Shown here piece after piece: positions 6,539-9,777 of a stretch of DNA of 9,777 nt (the stretch's first letter is position 1; each line of letters starts with the position of its first letter). The notes under the pieces were generated by a model, which ran no database searches, was not told the DNA's origin, and worked only from the letters and a program-made list of their open reading frames with translations. The stretch spans positions 1 to 9,777 of the forward strand of contig JBDNIH010000108.1 of the NCBI GenBank assembly GCA_041688385.1. The letters are read 5' to 3'. The translations under genes and the position numbers were made by a program. The stretch comes from UBA7662 sp041688385 (GTDB lineage: Bacteria > Bacteroidota > Bacteroidia > UBA7662).

Positions 6539-7621
6539 TCAGGCCAAGTAAAACGGCAATTTCACAACAACTGCCTTAATAAGCCGATCGCGAATGTCGA
6601 TAAATATTTCTTGTCCAGGCGTCGATTTATCTGCGGGGACATAGCCCATACCTATCAATTTACCTGTGGAGGGTGATTCACTACCAGAAGTCACTTCACC
6701 TAGGGCATTGCCGGCAATATCACGAATAGCGTAATGCTGACGGGGAATGCCACGGTCGACCATCTCGAAAGCAACCAACTTGCGTGTGAGGCCATTCGCT
6801 TTTTGCTGCTGGAGATAATCGCTATCGATAAAAGATTTGCTGAATTTGGTTATCCAACCCAAACCGGCTTCGAGTGGCGATGTGGTATCGTTGATGTCAT
6901 TACCGTAAAGACAAAATCCCATTTCGAGCCGGAGGGTATCGCGACAACCCAAACCGGCCGGCTGAATACCAAAAGGTGCTCCTGCCTCCATGATCTTATT
7001 CCAAGCTTTGGTAGCCGATGAATTGGGCAAATACAGCTCAAATCCACCCGCACCCGTATAGCCCGTTGCCGAAATAATAACATCATCAATACCCGCAAAA
7101 GTGCCTGTGACGAAGTGATAATAAGGTATGTCTGCCAATTTTACCTCGGTGAGTTGTTGCAATGCCTCGGTGGTTTTAGGGCCCTGTACCGCCAAAAGCG
7201 ACAGATTATCGGACATATCATTCATTTCTACGCCAAATACATTGTGTTTGCTGATCCAGTTCCAATCCTTTTCGATATTGGAAGCATTCACCACCAGTAA
7301 ATATTTTTCTTTGCTGAGGCAATACACCAATAAATCGTCGACAATACCCCCCTGCCCATTGGGCATGCAGCTGTATTGCACCTTACCCGGGCTCAATTTT
7401 GACGCATCATTTGAGGTAACCAATTGTATCAACTCAAGTGCTTTCGGGCCATTGATTAAAAACTCGCCCATATGAGAGACATCGAACACCCCCAAAGCAA
7501 GGCGAACCGCCTGATGCTCTGCCTTTATGCCGCTGTAGCTGACTGGCATATTATAACCCGCAAAAGGGACCATTTTTGCACCAAGTTTTAAATGTATTTC
7601 ATAAAGTGCTGTGTTTTTCAT
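6539..7621 (-). CDS. gcvT: glycine cleavage system aminomethyltransferase (T-protein)
   Basis: A 360-residue T-protein. It takes the aminomethyl group from lipoyl H-protein, transfers the one-carbon unit to tetrahydrofolate and releases ammonia. Visible family blocks are LYEIHLKLGAKMVPFAGYNMP (from residue 6), FDVSHMGE (46-53), GGIVDDLLVY (91-100; Asp95/Asp96 include the catalytic aspartate), AVQGP (144-148), ATGYTGAGGFE (185-195), GCRDTLRLEMG (225-235) and a C-terminal barrel ending in LPFY. Full length for the family. The ATG at 7621 (MKNTALYEIH) is the start; an upstream GTG/ATG extension to 7714 would add 31 unrelated residues and run into lpxD. It is the first gene of the gcvT-comB-transporter unit, with a promoter-like -7 box just upstream. 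gcvH and gcvP are not in the window, as is usual when these genes are scattered. Confidence 0.96.
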   Translation of the reverse strand: MKNTALYEIHLKLGAKMVPFAGYNMPVSYSGIKAEHQAVRLALGVFDVSHMGEFLINGPKALELIQLVTSNDASKLSPGKVQYSCMPNGQGGIVDDLLVYCLSKEKYLLVVNASNIEKDWNWISKHNVFGVEMNDMSDNLSLLAVQGPKTTEALQQLTEVKLADIPYYHFVTGTFAGIDDVIISATGYTGAGGFELYLPNSSATKAWNKIMEAGAPFGIQPAGLGCRDTLRLEMGFCLYGNDINDTTSPLEAGLGWITKFSKSFIDSDYLQQQKANGLTRKLVAFEMVDRGIPRQHYAIRDIAGNALGEVTSGSESPSTGKLIGMGYVPADKSTPGQEIFIDIRDRLIKAVVVKLPFYLA

Positions 7622-7640
7622 CGGGCAGTAGTATTTTGGG

Positions 7641-7648
7641 CAAAAGTA
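7641..7648 (-). promoter_or_regulatory. possible Bacteroidota -7 box for gcvT
   Basis: On the minus strand these bases read TACTTTTG, a full match to the TAnnTTTG -7 element of the Bacteroidota housekeeping sigma factor. It lies 19 bases before the gcvT ATG, giving a short leader of roughly a dozen bases. The matching -33 element (TTTG) is weak: the nearest TTG (7675-7677) lies 26 bases away, longer than the usual 19-21. The box is in the 73-base divergent gap shared with lpxD, for which I see no equally good plus-strand promoter. Confidence 0.38.
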
Positions 7649-7694
7649 CAATAAATCTCCCTTCATTCCCGACGCAACTCCTGATTTCACACAT

Positions 7695-8651
7695 ATGAAA
7701 CTACAACAATCCATCAGCCTTGGCGAAGTCGCCGCCTATCTGCAATGCCGCATGATTGGCTCACCCGATATGGTCATTTCCGGTTTAAATGAAATTCACA
7801 AAGTAGGCTTAGGCGATCTATCGTTTGTGGATTACCACAAATACTACGATCGCGCCTTACAATCGGGCGCAAGTGTTATACTCATCAATGCAGAAGTAGA
7901 CTTTCCGCCGCATAAAGGCATACTTATAAGCGACGACCCTTTTCGCGATTACAATCGGTTGGTGCAGCGTTATTACGATGTAAATCCGGTGTTGGGAGGT
8001 AAACACATCTTGGGTAAAGAGGTGAAGTTGGGTAAAAATGTCGTTTTCATGGAGAATGTAGTGATTGGTGACAGGGTAACTATTGGCGACAACTGTCGAT
8101 TTTTCCCCAATGTTGTGGTACACAATGACACCATTATTGGCGATAATGTAACCATACAGGCCAATACCACCATCGGCTCAGACGCTTTTTACTATAAAAA
8201 ACGTCCTTCGGGCTACGACAAACTATTGTCGTGCGGACGCGTAATCATTCATGATGATGTGGAAATAGGTTCTGGATGTACCATCGACAAAGGGGTGAGT
8301 GGCGACACCATCATCGGCGCTGGCACCAAATTCGACAACCAGGTGCACATCGGCCATGGCGCTGTGATAGGCCGGAATTGTTTGTTTGCTGCCCAAGTGG
8401 GCGTTGGTGGTAAAACCATTATTCAGGACGACGTAACACTATGGGGTCAGGTGGGTGTCCAGAAAGACATCCTCATTGAAAAAGGCGCCGTTGTTCTGGG
8501 GCAGTCGGGCGTTTCGAAATCGCTCAAAGGCAATAAAGTCTACTTTGGCAGTCCTGCTGGCGATGTCAAACACCGTTACCGTGAATTGGCCTATTTGCGT
8601 CGTTTGCCTGATTTTATGGATAGACTAACCAATCCACGTTCCGAGGACTAA
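7695..8651 (+). CDS. lpxD: LpxD-type UDP-3-O-acylglucosamine N-acyltransferase
   Basis: A 318-residue left-handed beta-helix acyltransferase. LpxD adds a 3-hydroxyacyl chain to the 2-amino group of UDP-3-O-acylglucosamine in lipid A synthesis. The N-terminal uridine-binding domain is recognisable in GDLSFVDYHKYYDRAL, where Phe44 and Tyr50 fit Phe43 and Tyr49 of Escherichia coli LpxD. Hexapeptide repeats run from about residue 103 to 290 (VVIGDRVTIGDNCRF, TIIGDNVTIQANTTIG). The catalytic base is most likely His221 in QVHIGHGAVIG, fitting His239 of the E. coli enzyme. TIGSDAFYYKKRPSGYDKL replaces the more usual SDGFGF/Y segment, and the C-terminus is shorter than the 341-residue E. coli protein. 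No lpxC, fabZ or lpxA flanks it. It could therefore be a second, divergent LpxD paralog or a related sugar N-acyltransferase. Start ATG at 7695. Confidence 0.82.
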   Translation: MKLQQSISLGEVAAYLQCRMIGSPDMVISGLNEIHKVGLGDLSFVDYHKYYDRALQSGASVILINAEVDFPPHKGILISDDPFRDYNRLVQRYYDVNPVLGGKHILGKEVKLGKNVVFMENVVIGDRVTIGDNCRFFPNVVVHNDTIIGDNVTIQANTTIGSDAFYYKKRPSGYDKLLSCGRVIIHDDVEIGSGCTIDKGVSGDTIIGAGTKFDNQVHIGHGAVIGRNCLFAAQVGVGGKTIIQDDVTLWGQVGVQKDILIEKGAVVLGQSGVSKSLKGNKVYFGSPAGDVKHRYRELAYLRRLPDFMDRLTNPRSED

Positions 8652-8654
8652 GCC

Positions 8655-9777
8655 TCAACGCCGCAATAAGACGCTGGTTCCTTCGGTACGCAATTCATTG
8701 CTGGCCACACCTACCAACGACACACGTACGGCATAAAATCCACTTTCAGCAGGCTGGCTATTTATAGTTCCGTCCCAAGATTTGGTGTAATCCATTGTTT
8801 CGAATACTACTTTTCCCCAACGATCGAAGATAATCATCTCAAAAAATTTTGGCTTGCAGTCGTAAACGGGTGCGTAAGTATCATTCAAACCATCGTTATT
8901 CGGAGAAAAAGCAGTAGGTAGAAATAAATTACAGTCGCAGCGTTCGCGGTTGATGCTTACCTGCAGGTTTTGATCCCCACAGGGATGGCGTATTTCGGCA
9001 CTCCCTGCATATACTTTTGTAATTCGCCGGATTCGACTCGTGTCACCGTCATCCCAACGGATACGGGTATAACTGTCCCAGTTGAGGTCGGCCATATAGG
9101 GTAGACCTTGGCAATAAACCGTATCTATTTCCGGATAATTTGGGGGTTCAAGGCGATTAATTTGAATGGTTTCGGTGAATTGTCCGCAATGGTTTTCTAA
9201 GCGCACCGTAACGCTGCTTTCATCTTGCAAAGGAAAATAGCTGCTATTTGTTGAACTATCCGGCCAAAACCAAAGGTAATTACCGGCCTTTAGCTGCAAT
9301 TCTGCAGTCGTTCCACTGCAATAAAAAGTATCGCTTGGTAGGCCCGTGAAAGGTTTAGAGTCGTAGCTCACGTAAAAACTATCCCGAAAACTACCACAGC
9401 GGCCTTGTACATCTACCCACCACCAACCCGCCGTATCAATCCTCCGTACTGCGTTCGTATCCCCATCCGACCAGCTATAGGCTTCCGACAAGGCTAGCGA
9501 TTGATAGGCATTAACAGTAAAAGCACTTCCATCACATACGATTGTATCGGGGAGCCATGCAGCGGGTGGTGCCGCTACAATTACTGAATCCTCCATGACA
9601 ATGGTTTGGCCACAAAACTGTGCCGTTGCTTTCACTAGGTACCGACCAGGAACGGTATAGCTGTGGCTTGGGTCGTATAAAGAGTCACCCACATAAGTTA
9701 CTCCGTCGCCCATATCCCAAGCTACGCTCGACATATTTCGGATTTCATTCATCCTAAAAATCACCGGACTTCCAATG
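8655..9777 (-). CDS. large secreted protein with PKD/Ig-like modules and T9SS type B sorting domain (C-terminal part)
   Basis: This gene enters from beyond the right edge; the frame is open to the last base (reading IGSPVIFRMNEI), so only the C-terminal ~374 residues are seen. In order: a PKD-like domain (WDMGDGVTYVGDSLYDPSHSYTVPGRYLV), three cysteine-paired beta modules, a CDC linker, and the type B C-terminal domain: FLPTAFSPNNDGLNDTYAPV, MIIFDRWGKVVFE, SWDGTINSQPAESGFYAVRV, ending GTSVLLRR. That domain directs export through the type IX secretion system and anchoring or release at the cell surface. Such proteins are adhesins or surface enzymes; with only structural modules visible, no enzymatic role can be given. 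It converges with lpxD, three bases between the stops. Codons and composition look like those of the neighbours, so no sign of recent transfer. Confidence 0.92.
   Translation of the reverse strand, partial: IGSPVIFRMNEIRNMSSVAWDMGDGVTYVGDSLYDPSHSYTVPGRYLVKATAQFCGQTIVMEDSVIVAAPPAAWLPDTIVCDGSAFTVNAYQSLALSEAYSWSDGDTNAVRRIDTAGWWWVDVQGRCGSFRDSFYVSYDSKPFTGLPSDTFYCSGTTAELQLKAGNYLWFWPDSSTNSSYFPLQDESSVTVRLENHCGQFTETIQINRLEPPNYPEIDTVYCQGLPYMADLNWDSYTRIRWDDGDTSRIRRITKVYAGSAEIRHPCGDQNLQVSINRERCDCNLFLPTAFSPNNDGLNDTYAPVYDCKPKFFEMIIFDRWGKVVFETMDYTKSWDGTINSQPAESGFYAVRVSLVGVASNELRTEGTSVLLRR
8946..9551 (-). repeat. three tandem two-cysteine beta modules in the surface protein
   Basis: Three diverged protein repeats of about 60 residues, at 9366-9551, 9153-9332 and 8946-9125. 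Each opens with DT-x-x-C-x-G (DTIVCDG, DTFYCSG, DTVYCQG) and has a second cysteine followed by Gly 44-46 residues later (RCGSF, HCGQF, PCGDQ), ahead of a final strand. The first and third also share a WSDGDTN / WDDGDTS turn followed by a double Arg (VRRI, IRRI). The preceding PKD domain ends with the same CG-type strand (FCGQT). The cysteines probably form one disulfide per module. The repeats are visible as protein pattern only, not as DNA identity, so they are old duplications. Confidence 0.72.

Noticed and set aside
7128..7475. 115-codon plus-strand open frame
   Set aside because: Antisense shadow of gcvT with low-complexity, unrecognisable translation.
7622..7714. N-terminal extension of gcvT by 31 residues
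   Set aside because: The extension has no resemblance to T-proteins, overlaps the lpxD start, and would cover the promoter-like box; MKNTALYEIH at 7621 is the family-typical start.
8643..8656. GAGG/CCTC hairpin at the lpxD stop
   Set aside because: A four-pair stem with a six-base loop and no T-tract is expected by chance and too weak for a terminator.

Overview
The window looks like chromosomal DNA from a member of the Bacteroidota, probably a free-living, gliding-type lineage (Chitinophagia, Saprospiria or Sphingobacteriia). The clearest evidence is the gene at the right edge. It encodes a large secreted protein of PKD/Ig-like modules that ends in the type B (gliding-motility-associated) C-terminal sorting domain of the type IX secretion system. 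Most start codons lack a Shine-Dalgarno sequence, and one promoter-like TAnnTTTG box is present, both typical of the phylum. The gene set is mostly housekeeping. I see no tRNA, rRNA, CRISPR array, insertion sequence, phage gene or defence system.

Layout from left to right. Positions 1-180 hold no certain gene, but the first ~107 bases have an open minus-strand frame that could be the start of an outer-membrane-type protein running off the left edge. A YkpA/YbiT-type ABC-F ATPase (181-1806, +) meets a secreted DUF302 protein (1809-2249, -) tail to tail. A five-gene plus-strand cluster follows (2337-4853): a DECR1-type 2,4-dienoyl-CoA reductase, a small HAD phosphatase, a DinB/DUF1569-type protein, an NlpE-like lipoprotein and a MazG-type nucleotide pyrophosphohydrolase. 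Two of its junctions are 4-base ATGA overlaps. It converges on a three-gene minus-strand unit transcribed from 7621 to 4872: gcvT (glycine cleavage T-protein), a ComB-type 2-phosphosulfolactate phosphatase, and a bile acid:sodium symporter-family transporter. A divergent LpxD-type N-acyltransferase (7695-8651, +) ends three bases from the T9SS-sorted surface protein (8655 to beyond 9777, -).

Themes. Lipid and envelope metabolism recur: dienoyl-CoA reductase, LpxD, NlpE-like lipoprotein and T9SS cargo. Small-molecule clean-up enzymes (HAD, MazG) sit in the middle cluster. The least expected pairing is gcvT-comB-transporter, because ComB is best known from coenzyme M synthesis in methanogens. 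The window is very compact: all three convergent gene pairs are separated by only 2, 18 and 3 bases. I found no strong case for an undescribed multi-gene system. The points most worth a second look are the one-sided ATP-site degeneration of the ABC-F protein, the DECR1-type active site, the ComB context, the divergent LpxD, and the regular two-cysteine modules of the surface protein.
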